Assembly (NCBI RefSeq): GCF_004339675.1
Contig: NZ_SLVM01000007.1
Location: forward strand, 1 to 64,000
Reading direction: 5' to 3'
DNA: 64,000 nt
DNA from: Rhodovulum steppense
Lineage (GTDB): Bacteria > Pseudomonadota > Alphaproteobacteria > Rhodobacterales > Rhodobacteraceae
In this document: positions 36,037-44,131 of the stretch, one piece after another
Numbering within the stretch: position 1 is the first letter of the stretch
How the letters are laid out: each line of letters begins with the position of its first letter
The notes under the pieces: model-generated
Seen by the model: the letters and a program-made list of their open reading frames with translations, nothing else
What the model was told of the DNA's origin: nothing
Databases searched by the model: none
Position numbers and translations under genes: made by a program

Positions 36037-36654
36037 ATGGCCGCGTCACAACCGGTCGCCTACACCATCGAGCCGTTCGATCCGGATAGACATGATCGGG
36101 CGGCTTTTTCTTGCGGCGTCGAGCAAGTCGACAACTACTTCCAGAAGACCGCGAACAAGCTCGCCAAGGCGGACAATGTCCGTCTCTATGTGATGGTGGA
36201 CCCTGAGGGCACGGTCATCGGCTTCTATGCGCTGAATGCGCACGCGGTCCAGTACACGGATCTTCCTGCGAAGTTTGCGCGGACCCGGCCTTCGCATGGC
36301 AACATTCCCGCCGCCTATATCTCCATGATCGGGCGGGATCGGAAGCTCAGCGGCGGCGGGTTTGGCGGCGATCTCTTGGTCGACGCCCTGCGGCGCATTG
36401 CCGTTGCGGCCGACGCCATTGGCGTCGCGATCGTCATGCTCGATGTGCTCGACTGCGGCGATCCTGAGCGCGTTGCGCGCCGCAAGGCGCTTTACGAAGG
36501 CTACGGATTCCAGCCATTGCCTTCGAACCCGCTCAGAATGTTCATGTCCGTCAGCACCGTTCGCAAGCTGATCGCTGAAGGGGACGACATGCAGAAAAAG
36601 GACGCCGCGCTCGCGGATCTGGCGCGGCTCGGACAGGAGTTTGACCGGGGTTGA
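36037..36654 (+). CDS. tacT: TacT-like GNAT acetyltransferase toxin
   Basis: A 205-aa GNAT-fold protein: IEPFDPDRHDRAAFSCGVEQVDNYFQK at the N-terminus, IGFYALNAHAV (strand 4), the acetyl-CoA loop region IGRDRKLSGGGFGGDLLVDALRR, and YEGYGFQPLP near the end. TacT toxins acetylate the amino acid on charged tRNA and block translation. About 30 residues longer than the usual 170 aa, with a C-terminal extension MQKKDAALADLARLGQEF. Coupled to the antitoxin without spacing. Confidence 0.9.
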   Translation: MAASQPVAYTIEPFDPDRHDRAAFSCGVEQVDNYFQKTANKLAKADNVRLYVMVDPEGTVIGFYALNAHAVQYTDLPAKFARTRPSHGNIPAAYISMIGRDRKLSGGGFGGDLLVDALRRIAVAADAIGVAIVMLDVLDCGDPERVARRKALYEGYGFQPLPSNPLRMFMSVSTVRKLIAEGDDMQKKDAALADLARLGQEFDRG

Positions 36655-36770
36655 AGTCCTGAAGGCCCAATCTGCAAACCTATAAGTTGGCAACTACAAT
36701 CAGTAGGCCAAATTGTGGTGTGGCAAAAGCCCCGGACGGCTGCACGGGGTGTCAACAGCTGGTTCCGTGC

Positions 36771-37067
36771 TCACCTGTTCCCGTCGATCCACTTGGACAT
36801 GAGCCCCTTGTCGCGGAAGCATTCATCCGGGACGGCGCGGCGTTTGATCCGGGCGACCTTCTCCGCGAAGGCCACCTGCTTGGAGGTCGGTAGCCGGTCC
36901 ATGTCGGATACCGAGCGCAGCCGGGCCTGCGCCTCGATCCAGGCACTCAGGGACCGGCGGTCCTGCTGAACTTCCCAAGGCAGGAGGGTCTGGTTGCGCA
37001 GGGCAAGCGAGCGCGCATAAGCGATCTGCCTAGGCGTCGCGGGCAAGGCGTGCGTGGTGCTGTCCAT
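36771..37067 (-). CDS. Two-repeat 'PTxKQxAxA' plasmid protein (copy 2)
   Basis: 98 aa, differing from the protein at 7294-7590 in only a handful of positions (for example VSDMDRLP preceded by RLRS instead of RLKP). The two tandem modules are intact. It sits, as copy 1 does, between a toxin-antitoxin module and a divergent strawberry-notch gene, so the whole locus is duplicated. The upstream SOS-type box has one altered base here (37103-37117), which suggests regulation may have drifted. Confidence 0.7.
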   Translation of the reverse strand: MDSTTHALPATPRQIAYARSLALRNQTLLPWEVQQDRRSLSAWIEAQARLRSVSDMDRLPTSKQVAFAEKVARIKRRAVPDECFRDKGLMSKWIDGNR

Positions 37068-37096
37068 CGGGAAACCCCCTTGTCGGCTCGGCCCTG

Positions 37097-37117
37097 AATA
37101 TAGAACATAACAGAAAC
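37097..37117 (-). promoter_or_regulatory. Degenerate LexA-type box and -10 of the duplicated gene
   Basis: TATATT (minus strand, 37102-37097) is followed upstream by GAAC-ataacag-AAAC (37103-37117), one mismatch from the GAAC-N7-GAAC of the first copy. The -35 region is also weaker. Confidence 0.4.
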
Positions 37118-37229
37118 AAATCAGGCCAAGCGACCGGGACGCGTCGGTTCGAGAGGGAGAGCGGGGCGGGGGAAGATCAGGCCTGAGGGTGTCCGGGCCT
37201 GTCCCTGTCCCTCATTCTGGAGTTTCCCG

Positions 37230-38639
37230 ATGACTTATCTTGCGCCCGTTGCGCCTCCCGTTGCTGTTACGTCTGCTGATCCCGCGCATGCGATCCTTGC
37301 CGTGGCGGAAGCGCTGCAGCTCGATCTGGCGAAGGGCTTCCAGATCGACGCGCTGCGTCTGCGGTTTGAGATGGAGCGCTTCCAGCAGTTTTCGACGCCG
37401 CTGCCCATGGGGCTGGCGGCGCTCGCTGCCGCGCAGATCACACCGCGCGATCTGGTCCTCGAGCCTTCGGTCGGGACCGGGCTTCTCGCGATCCTCGCCG
37501 AGATCGCGGGCGGCAGCCTCGCGCTGAACGAGTTGGCCGACACGCGCGCCGACCTTCTGCGTCTCCTTTTTCCAGGGCGCCTCGTCACGCAGTTTGATGC
37601 CGCACAGATCGACGATCATCTCGACGTCGGACTTCGTCCGAGCGTCATCCTGATGAACCCGCCGTTTTCGGCGGTGGCCAATGTCGATGGCTGGACGAGC
37701 GAGGCGACGGCCCGGCATTTGCGCTCGGCCCTTGCCCGGTTGGCCTCCGGCGGGCGTCTGATCGCGGTCACTGGCGCCGGCTTCGCGCCGGAAGCACCCG
37801 CCTGGGCCGAGACCTTCGGACGCCTGACCGAGACGGCGCATCTCGTTTTCACCGGCGCTGTGTCAGGTGCCGCCTTCGCCAAGCATGGGACCAGCTTCGA
37901 GACGCGCATCTCGGTCTTCGACAAATGCCGAGGCTGCGAAAAGGCTGGGATAACCGCTGATCTCAACCAGCCCATGGCTCCCGATGTGGCGCAGCTCCTC
38001 GCCCGGATCGTGGCCGAGGCCCCCCCGCGCCTCGAATTGGATACGGGCGATGTCGCTCGATCCCGTTCCACGTCCCCCTTCTCGGGAATTCCTGCCCGTG
38101 CATCCGCCACCCCAGCCGGGAAACCGCGCGCAACGGCGTCGCCCAAGACCGAAGCACATGTTGCCACGCCGGAGGCCGAAGACCTCGCCTATTCCCTGCG
38201 CGAGACGGTGGACGACCTCGGCCCTGCGCGCCTTTCCGACGCGATCTACGAGACGATCCGCCTGCAAGCGATCGACATCCCCGGCGCGGCCCCGCACCCA
38301 ACCAAGCTGGTGCAGTCGGCGGCGATGGCCTCGGTCTCGCCTCCGAAACCCTCCTACAGCCCTAAACTCCCCGCCGGCGTGCTGCGCGACGGTCTGCTCT
38401 CCGACGCGCAGCTCGAGACCGTGATCTACGCGGGCGAGGCGCATGCTGCGTATCTCGCCGGATCATGGTGCGTGGATGATACCGGCGCCATGGTCTTGGC
38501 CGCGCCTGACGATGCCGCGGACGCCGTCCGCTTCCGTCGAGGCTTCTTCCTTGGCGATGGCACCGGCGCGGGCAAGGGCTGCCAGTCGGCTGGGATCCTG
38601 CTCGACAACTGGTGTCAGGGCCGCCGCAAGGCGCTCTGA
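37230..38639 (+). pseudogene. Truncated duplicate of the methyltransferase/strawberry-notch gene
   Basis: 469 codons that follow the gene at 7768 closely. An in-frame 204-bp segment (68 codons) near the start is missing, bounded by a direct repeat in copy 1. The methyltransferase motifs EPSVGTGLLAI and NPPF remain. The gene then ends at a stop directly after GRRKAL, shortly past the Walker A region (here GDGTGAGKGCQSAG, with Cys for Arg), so helicase motifs are lost. The sequence right after belongs to a Fic gene on the other strand. A stand-alone methyltransferase might still fold, but the gene is best regarded as broken. Confidence 0.85.
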
Positions 38640-38877
38640 CGGCGCAGGGAGGATTGTACACTGGACCGGTCCAGCACCTCGCCTTCGATGGCGCTCGTTC
38701 GCATCGCCTCTTCACTCAGAAGCTCGATGGGCAAGCGGTCGCGCTCATCGCCGGTCACATGGAAGACGTCGCCCAGTATCTCTCCAGACGACAACAGGAA
38801 CCGCCGCTCTAGAGGTTCGACGGCGGCGCTGTCATAGCGAAACTCGGCCAGTCGGTGTGCGTCCAGTTCCAGCGCAT
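38639..38877 (-). pseudogene. Fic-family (DUF4172-type) protein, N-terminal fragment with frameshift
   Basis: On the minus strand ATG 38877 begins MRWNWTHTDWPSF, then one base is missing in a T run (about 38840) and the frame continues as RYDSAAVEPLERRFLLSSG ... LLSEEAMRTSAIEGEVLDRS and SVQSSLRR. This is the N-terminal region of Fic proteins, including the (S/T)xxxE(G/N) inhibitory motif TSAIEGE. The catalytic HPFxxGN part is absent because the gene is cut by the tail-to-tail junction with the strawberry-notch duplicate at about 38638. Confidence 0.7.
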
Positions 38878-39023
38878 GAGCTATAGGGACCCTTTCTATA
38901 ACTCATCATGCGGCAAGATCATGATGCATGGAAGATCATTCCATGCATCAGGCGGGCGTCTTTCGGTGGTGCCGATACCCTGAACTGCCTTCGGTCGTCT
39001 TTCCTGCGTGCATGCTTGTGCGT

Positions 39024-39194
39024 TCAGGCGGCCTTGACCATCGGCTCGTAGCGCACCTCGGTCATGGCTTCGTTCAGCCAGGCGGGTTGCAGATCGCCAT
39101 TGTTCCACTGGTACAGATAGCCAACGAGCGTATCGGTCTTCTGGCAGAGAATCCGCAAGATGGGTTCGCCGGTCAGGCGGGTGTTCGGGGACAT
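39024..39194 (-). CDS. Small conserved-looking protein, 56 aa
   Basis: ATG 39194 has AGGAG six to seven bases upstream. Product: MSPNTRLTGEPILRILCQKT, then a central TLVGYLYQWNNGDLQPAWL and AMTEVRYEPMVKAA. It is soluble, Trp/Tyr-rich in the middle and has no membrane segment. Codon use fits real coding. Lies downstream of the parA operon on the same strand with 139 bp between. Function unknown. Confidence 0.5.
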   Translation of the reverse strand: MSPNTRLTGEPILRILCQKTDTLVGYLYQWNNGDLQPAWLNEAMTEVRYEPMVKAA

Positions 39195-39333
39195 GATGCG
39201 CTCCTCTTACCTGGACATCGAAACTGGTGAACATGGAGGTCAATGAATACTCGCCGGTCGTGTTAACGGCAGGATTCTGCAGCTGCAAGATCAACCGGAG
39301 CGCTGCGCAGGGAATTCCCGCGCCAAGTGCAAC

Positions 39334-39996
39334 TTATCTTTTTGGACAGGGTGTTTCCGGCAGCCCGGCTTCTTGCTGCAGTGCGGCATCTGCCCTGATC
39401 TGGACGAGCAGAGCGTCGATCTCGGCCCAGACACGGGGCTCGACCTGGCCACGGATGAGAGTCCATTTGCTCAACACGTCGAGCGGATCATGGGCGCGCA
39501 GGAGAGCGGCCAGCGCCTCATGATCGACAGCGAGGGAGGTGCGCGCGCGCCATGCCGTATTCCGGCTGCGCGGTTCGGTCGACGGCGGTACGAACTCCGG
39601 TCCGACCTGCCAGTTCCTGACCGCGCGGCGCAGGGAGGCCCGGATGACCTGGGCAGGGGCGACCCCGCAGGCGAGGAGTTCTGCCTCCTGCCGGGCGAGT
39701 GCATTCACCCGGATGTCGATCTTTCGCGTGGTGGCCGTGCGCCGCGCAGGCGGCGGCATCATGGGCAGTGGCGACAAATCCCCGGCTGGGACGGTTGCCG
39801 AACGACCAGATGTGCTGCCGGGCGTGATCAGGACCGGCGGGACCGGCCCCTCAGGATTCAGCGCCGCCGCGATCTCCGCACCGGTGTGGCATCCTGCCCG
39901 CCCTTCTTCCCTTCCCGGGACTTCTTGCCCCTCTGGCCTCAGCGCGGCTGCATAGGTCGGGTCAGGTCGGGTGATGGTGGGGATCCTCTTCCGCAA
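39334..39996 (-). CDS. Ribbon-helix-helix protein downstream of parA (candidate centromere-binding protein)
   Basis: 220 aa from TTG 39996 (GAGG eight bases upstream; an ATG at 40026 overlapping parA is the alternative). The first 85 residues are Pro/Gly-rich and probably disordered. Residues about 91-129 fit a ribbon-helix-helix: TRKIDIRVN (strand), ALARQEAELLACG (helix 1), VAPAQVIRASLRRAVRNW (helix 2). A helical C-terminal domain follows (VDHEALAALLRAHDPLDVLSKW ... EPRVWAEIDALLVQI). Small ParA proteins of type Ib systems pair with RHH centromere-binding proteins encoded just downstream, and the heptameric repeat array beyond parA is the kind of site such proteins bind. Function inferred from fold and context. 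Confidence 0.6.
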   Translation of the reverse strand: MRKRIPTITRPDPTYAAALRPEGQEVPGREEGRAGCHTGAEIAAALNPEGPVPPVLITPGSTSGRSATVPAGDLSPLPMMPPPARRTATTRKIDIRVNALARQEAELLACGVAPAQVIRASLRRAVRNWQVGPEFVPPSTEPRSRNTAWRARTSLAVDHEALAALLRAHDPLDVLSKWTLIRGQVEPRVWAEIDALLVQIRADAALQQEAGLPETPCPKR

Positions 39997-40006
39997 CGCT
40001 CTGACC

Positions 40007-40726
40007 TCACACGGCCAGGATGTCATTGAGGATGTCGGTCGCCTCTTCCAGGGCTTCGACCACATGGCGCACATGCGGGCGCATCAGGGGGTTGGGATCG
40101 GCCTGCTTCTGCAGGGCCACCGCATGCAGAAGCCCTTTCTCGTCCATCTCCTTGTAGACGTTGCGCCGCATCATGACGGTCTCGATGACCGGGAACCGGG
40201 CAATCGCCGCCTCGATCAGGGCCGCATCCGCACGGGTGGTTTTCTGGTCGACCATGTTCAGGACAACGTGGTGGCGCGGCAGGCTCGCCGGATCGTCGAC
40301 ACGAGAGCGCAGCTTCTCGAACCAGTCAGCGGTCTGCGCGCCGACATCGAGATCCGAGGTGGAGAGCATGACCGGCGTGACGATGTGATCGGCGAGGACT
40401 GCGATCCCGTCCGACCATTCGGCACCGACGCCCGCGGTGTCGATGAAGATGAAATCTGCCGCGTCCGCCGCATAGGCCTGCTCGATCCAGTGATCCACAG
40501 CCCCGACGGTATCGACCGATACCGAGCGCAGGAGAGGTGATCCCAGACCTGCCGAATCGGCCCGCCTGTGCCATGCGCCGAGCACCGCGGTGCTGTCTGT
40601 ATCGATCAGAAGGACCCGGCGCCCGGCAGCCACGGCGGCGCTGATCAAGGCGCGCGAGAGCGTGGTTTTGCCACTCCCCCCTTTCCGAGCCATTGCGGCG
40701 ATGACCACGAGATTGTCGTTCGGCAT
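40007..40726 (-). CDS. parA: ParA-family partition ATPase
   Basis: A 239-aa deviant-Walker ATPase. MPNDNLVVIAAMARKGGSGK gives the KGGxGKT Walker A near residues 15-22, with the signature Lys; LIDTDSTAVLGAW is the A' region and FIFIDTAGVGAEWSDG the Walker B region. Its short length without an N-terminal helix-turn-helix is typical of type Ib ParA or VirC1-like proteins. ATG 40726 is chosen since residues upstream are only the repeat array read in frame. The RHH gene follows 10 bp after its stop. It should move or position plasmid DNA over the nucleoid; a VirC1-like role in conjugation is the alternative, as mob genes are adjacent. Confidence 0.85.
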   Translation of the reverse strand: MPNDNLVVIAAMARKGGSGKTTLSRALISAAVAAGRRVLLIDTDSTAVLGAWHRRADSAGLGSPLLRSVSVDTVGAVDHWIEQAYAADAADFIFIDTAGVGAEWSDGIAVLADHIVTPVMLSTSDLDVGAQTADWFEKLRSRVDDPASLPRHHVVLNMVDQKTTRADAALIEAAIARFPVIETVMMRRNVYKEMDEKGLLHAVALQKQADPNPLMRPHVRHVVEALEEATDILNDILAV

Positions 40727-40837
40727 GGGGCGCGGGCTTTCGGCGAGGATGGTGGAGGCGGGCAAAACAACACAAGCGGCGCTATACGGTTGATTGGCGC
40801 GCGTCAAGCAGAAGACACGGTGCGGGCCGTCGGAGCG

Positions 40838-41068
40838 CGAGCGCAGAGGACGTGACGCACCCAGCGCAAGACATTCCGCGGCGCGCGGAGGGCGCGATGC
40901 AGTAGACGCGATGCACAAGACGGGGGACGCGCAGCGGACAGCGCGATGCGGGACGCAGAAGACGCGCTGCAAGGGACGCGATGCGCGGCGCAAAGAGCGC
41001 ACGACGCGGTGCAGAGGACGCGCGGCGCGACGCAGAGAGCGCAAGGCGCGATGCATTTGGCGGAAGAC
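40838..41068. repeat. 231-bp heptanucleotide tandem array (candidate parS/centromere)
   Basis: Read from 40838 in steps of seven, all 33 consecutive heptamers end in AC or GC. The unit gcgatgc occurs five times (40894, 40908, 40943, 40978, 41048), and agaggac, agaagac, gcgctgc and similar forms alternate with it. Distances between the eleven-base forms of type GACGCGATGCA are 14, 35, 21, 14, 28 and 42, all multiples of seven. It lies 112 bp upstream of parA and between parA and mobC. No protein-coding explanation fits; open frames through it show only seven-codon periodic Arg-rich repeats. Confidence 0.8.
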
Positions 41069-41071
41069 GTG

Positions 41072-41157
41072 AAATCGGCCCCGTGGGCCGATTTTCTACA
41101 TTGAGTACAAGCCCTTGGTGCCTTCTCCGCTTGCGCTGGGAGAAGGCGGGCTTGTAC
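41072..41157. repeat. Paired inverted repeats before mobC (candidate oriT region)
   Basis: First hairpin: AAATCGGCC (41072-41080) and GGCCGATTT (41086-41094). Second, nested: GTACAAGCCC (41105-41114) with GGGCTTGTAC (41148-41157), enclosing CCTTCTCC (41121-41128) and GGAGAAGG (41139-41146). Such structures next to mobC and a relaxase gene are usual for a transfer origin. The nick site cannot be assigned by eye. Confidence 0.55.
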
Positions 41158-41190
41158 GAAACTGGCAAGAAATAGGAACGTATACTTCAC

Positions 41191-41793
41191 ATGGGCACCA
41201 GTCGCAGACTGACCGATCAGGAGCGCCGTCAGATCGTCCGGGAGCGGGCGAAAGGCGTCTCGGTCAGTGCGATCAGTGCGGCGCTGAAGGTCTCGCCCAA
41301 GACCGTCTACAACGTGCTGAGCCGGGGCCGTGCCGCTGTCTCGGCCAACGACAGCCGCACCCGCGTGTTGACCATGCGGGTCACCGAGCGCGACCTTTGC
41401 GGCTTCGATGCGGCTCTCGCCCGGCGCGGCATTGCCCACCGGTCAGACGCAATGCGGTGCCTGATGCTGGCCGCGGACGATCTCCTGCGCCCTGATGAGG
41501 GTATGACGGATGAGCTGAGGGGGATGAGCGCGGCGCTGAACCGGGTCGGCAACAACGTGAACCAGGTTGCGCGCCGCCTGAACGAGGCAAAGCTCAAGGG
41601 CGAGCGGCTGCCATATACCCCCGCAAGCCATGCCGAGATCCGCGATCTCGCGGTGCTCGTCTTCGACCTGGCCGATCAGATCCAGGAGATGTTCCGCGCG
41701 CGCCGCCGCGAACTGGACCTCGAGGTCACCAAGGCCCTCGCCGGTCTGGCGCGGCAGGAAACGGAACAGGTGGCCGGGAATGGCGCGGAGTGA
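41191..41793 (+). CDS. mobC: MobC-like mobilisation protein
   Basis: A 200-aa relaxosome protein. The N-terminus has a Hin-type helix-turn-helix (LTDQERRQIVRERAKGVSVS, AISAALKVSPKTVYNVLSRG), then a ribbon-like TRVLTMRVTERDL, and the MobC signature ELRGMSAALNRVGNNVNQVA followed by ARRLNEAK. MobC proteins bind near oriT and help the relaxase nick. The stop lies inside the start of the relaxase gene (14-bp overlap), so the two are coupled. The fusion of an HTH to the MobC domain is longer than the usual 110-130 aa. Confidence 0.82.
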   Translation: MGTSRRLTDQERRQIVRERAKGVSVSAISAALKVSPKTVYNVLSRGRAAVSANDSRTRVLTMRVTERDLCGFDAALARRGIAHRSDAMRCLMLAADDLLRPDEGMTDELRGMSAALNRVGNNVNQVARRLNEAKLKGERLPYTPASHAEIRDLAVLVFDLADQIQEMFRARRRELDLEVTKALAGLARQETEQVAGNGAE

Positions 41794-44131
41794 GACGCGC
41801 GGCATCAGCCCCGCCATCTTCGATCGCGACTGGAGCCGGGTCTCGGGCAGCTGGCAGGGGCTTGCCAGGGGCGCGCAGATGGTCCGGGCGGCGCGCGGCT
41901 ATACGCCGGCCATCTTCAAGCCGATCTCCAAGGGCGGCTGCCATACCGGCGCGCAGCTCAAGGCCCAGCTCACCTATCTGACGACCAAGTCGAGCCACAT
42001 CCTCGACAGCCGCGGCACCCATGATGGCAAGAAGACCCTCACCGAGGCCGAGATCGATCGGGTTGTGCGGCGCTTCGAGAACCAGTGGGGCGAGCGGCAC
42101 AGCCCCAAGCTCGGTCATACCTCGCATCTGCTGATGGCCTTTCCGGTCGGAACCACAGGCGATGAGGTGCGCGCGATCACAGAGACGATCTGTGAGAAGT
42201 TCTTTCAAGGGGAGGGGTCGCAATTCGACTATATTGCTGCAATACACCAAGATCGCGCGCATCCACATGCGCATATCGTTCTGAACCGCCGCAGCAAGGA
42301 TGGCGAAATGTTCTTTCTCGGGAAGGATCACCACTTCAACTACGACGCCTTCCGGGCGGCGATGGTCGAGGCGGCGCAGCTCCACGGGATCCGGCTTGAG
42401 GCGACACGGCGTCTTGACCGGGGGGTCACGACCTACCGCGCCGAGATCGATGAGGTCTACAAGGCCCGTGACGAAGGCCGGCCGCCAGTCGAGCGCCAGC
42501 GCACCGGGGCTGACCTGGCCGCAGCCCTGGAGACGGTGGCGCGCAATGCGCTGACCTATCGGGGGCTGGCTGTCGAGGCATCCCGGTCGAACTTCGATGA
42601 CGTGGCCGAGGCGCTTGAGCGGGCCAGCACCATCCTTGCCAGTGGCGGTCAGATTCAATCTGACGGAGCCATCTACATGTCCAAAGACGAAACAGCGTTT
42701 GACACGCTGATCACCGAGTTTTCCCAGAACATCCGTCAGATCGAGGCGGCGATTGACCGAGCGCCTGCGGCGGAGCGGCCGGAGATCGAGCGCAAGCTTA
42801 CCGATGTGCTGGCCTCCGTTGCGCATCTCAATCCGCTCGGGGACCGCTCGGCCGCTCTGCTTGATGCGCCCTCCCGCGACGGCGTCTACGCGCGGGCCAA
42901 CATGCGCGAGGATCAGATCGGGCGCCTTGACTACGATGCGGTTAAGGCACGCCTCACCGAGGCGCTCCAGGGCACGGGCATCGATCCCGAGGCAGTTGCA
43001 GCCCGCATGCGCGAAGGAGCCGGCAATGCCGCGCTCGAACGGCAATGGCTGGCGCAGGATCTACGCGCCATCGCCAAGGCGGGCGATCTCGATCTGGAGA
43101 AGGGCGAGGACCGCGAGGAGGCGCTGGATCGGCTGGAAGCCGTCCATGTCCGTCTGGGCGATACCCTGACCGATGCGCGCATCTTGCGGGCGGTGGACGA
43201 TGTCGATGAGGCGGAGGATGCCGAGGTCTCACTGGCCGAGCGTCTGACGTTGCCCGAGCGTGATCTCGCTGCCGAGCGCCCGGACGTCTTTGCGCCGTCC
43301 GAGCGGCAGGACTTCCAGCAGCTGGTCGCTCAGTTCCGCCGGACGGATTTCAACTACCCATTCTCGGATGATCCCTCGGTCCGCCGGGCAGGGGCAATCG
43401 AGGTGGAAGAGGCCCGTGCCGCTTTCAACGCCTATGCCCAGCGATCGCCCGACCATGCCGAACTGGCCTCGATGGCCTGGGACAAGATCACCGACAGCCG
43501 CAAGCCGCAGGAGTTCGCTGTCGAGGAGAAGGACCGCAGGCTCCACGCGGGCGATATGGACCTGGCTCTGCGCGATCCTACGCAACATCTCGGTCCGATC
43601 ACCGAAGATGACCGCACCGTCGCCCGCTACCGCGCCGAGATGCCGGATGACGAGTTCGGGGCAGCTGTGCAGAAAGAGATCAACCAGCTGCGCGCCATGG
43701 GCGCCTCACGCGCCTATATCAGCGAGCGGAGCTTCGACATCGAGGACAAGGCCCGGCAGGATTATGCCGAACGGCGCTTTATGGCCGAGACTGCCCCAGA
43801 TGTGCTGACGTTCCTGCAGCGGGCCGAGGCCGGGGATATGGAGCCGCTCACCGAGACGGCCGGGCAGCGCCTGGTCGCGCAGATCGACCGCAACCTGTCC
43901 CCGAACGCGGTCACCGCCCTGCGTGCTGGCCATGCCGATGTGCTGGAGAAGTTCACCGAGCATCCGCTGCGCCAGTTGGAACTCGCCAAGGCCTATCTCG
44001 AAAGCAGTGAGGTTACCGCGCACGGCCCTGCCATGGAGCGGGTGCTGGACGCCCTGGCCGAGGAACAGATCGAGGCGCAGCGCGCGCGTCACGCCGCGGC
44101 GCATGGCGAGAAGGGGATCACCCATGGATAA
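41780..44131 (+). CDS. MOBP-type relaxase (VirD2-like)
   Basis: A 783-aa relaxase. The N-terminal HUH nuclease domain has THLLMAFPVGTT-like motif II (HTSHLLMAFPVG) and motif III HQDRAHPHAHIVLN (near residue 155), the three-His metal site. A tyrosine of motif I is expected in TGAQLKAQLTYLTTKS. The remaining 500 residues are acidic and helical, with no helicase or primase motif. It should nick oriT, stay bound to the strand and lead it through the channel. ATG 41780 overlaps mobC; the stop overlaps the virD4 start by 8 bp. Mobilisation operon mobC-relaxase-virD4 without mating-pair genes in the window. Confidence 0.88.
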   Translation: MARSETRGISPAIFDRDWSRVSGSWQGLARGAQMVRAARGYTPAIFKPISKGGCHTGAQLKAQLTYLTTKSSHILDSRGTHDGKKTLTEAEIDRVVRRFENQWGERHSPKLGHTSHLLMAFPVGTTGDEVRAITETICEKFFQGEGSQFDYIAAIHQDRAHPHAHIVLNRRSKDGEMFFLGKDHHFNYDAFRAAMVEAAQLHGIRLEATRRLDRGVTTYRAEIDEVYKARDEGRPPVERQRTGADLAAALETVARNALTYRGLAVEASRSNFDDVAEALERASTILASGGQIQSDGAIYMSKDETAFDTLITEFSQNIRQIEAAIDRAPAAERPEIERKLTDVLASVAHLNPLGDRSAALLDAPSRDGVYARANMREDQIGRLDYDAVKARLTEALQGTGIDPEAVAARMREGAGNAALERQWLAQDLRAIAKAGDLDLEKGEDREEALDRLEAVHVRLGDTLTDARILRAVDDVDEAEDAEVSLAERLTLPERDLAAERPDVFAPSERQDFQQLVAQFRRTDFNYPFSDDPSVRRAGAIEVEEARAAFNAYAQRSPDHAELASMAWDKITDSRKPQEFAVEEKDRRLHAGDMDLALRDPTQHLGPITEDDRTVARYRAEMPDDEFGAAVQKEINQLRAMGASRAYISERSFDIEDKARQDYAERRFMAETAPDVLTFLQRAEAGDMEPLTETAGQRLVAQIDRNLSPNAVTALRAGHADVLEKFTEHPLRQLELAKAYLESSEVTAHGPAMERVLDALAEEQIEAQRARHAAAHGEKGITHG

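Noticed and set aside
39334-39996. Calling the gene after parA parB
   Set aside because: It lacks the ParB N-terminal (GERRxRA) motif and HTH of chromosomal ParB; only an RHH segment is visible, so no symbol was given.
40727-41056. N-terminal extension of ParA with Arg-rich seven-residue periodicity
   Set aside because: It is the heptanucleotide array translated (21 bp = 7 codons). ParA starts at ATG 40726 just before its Walker A motif.
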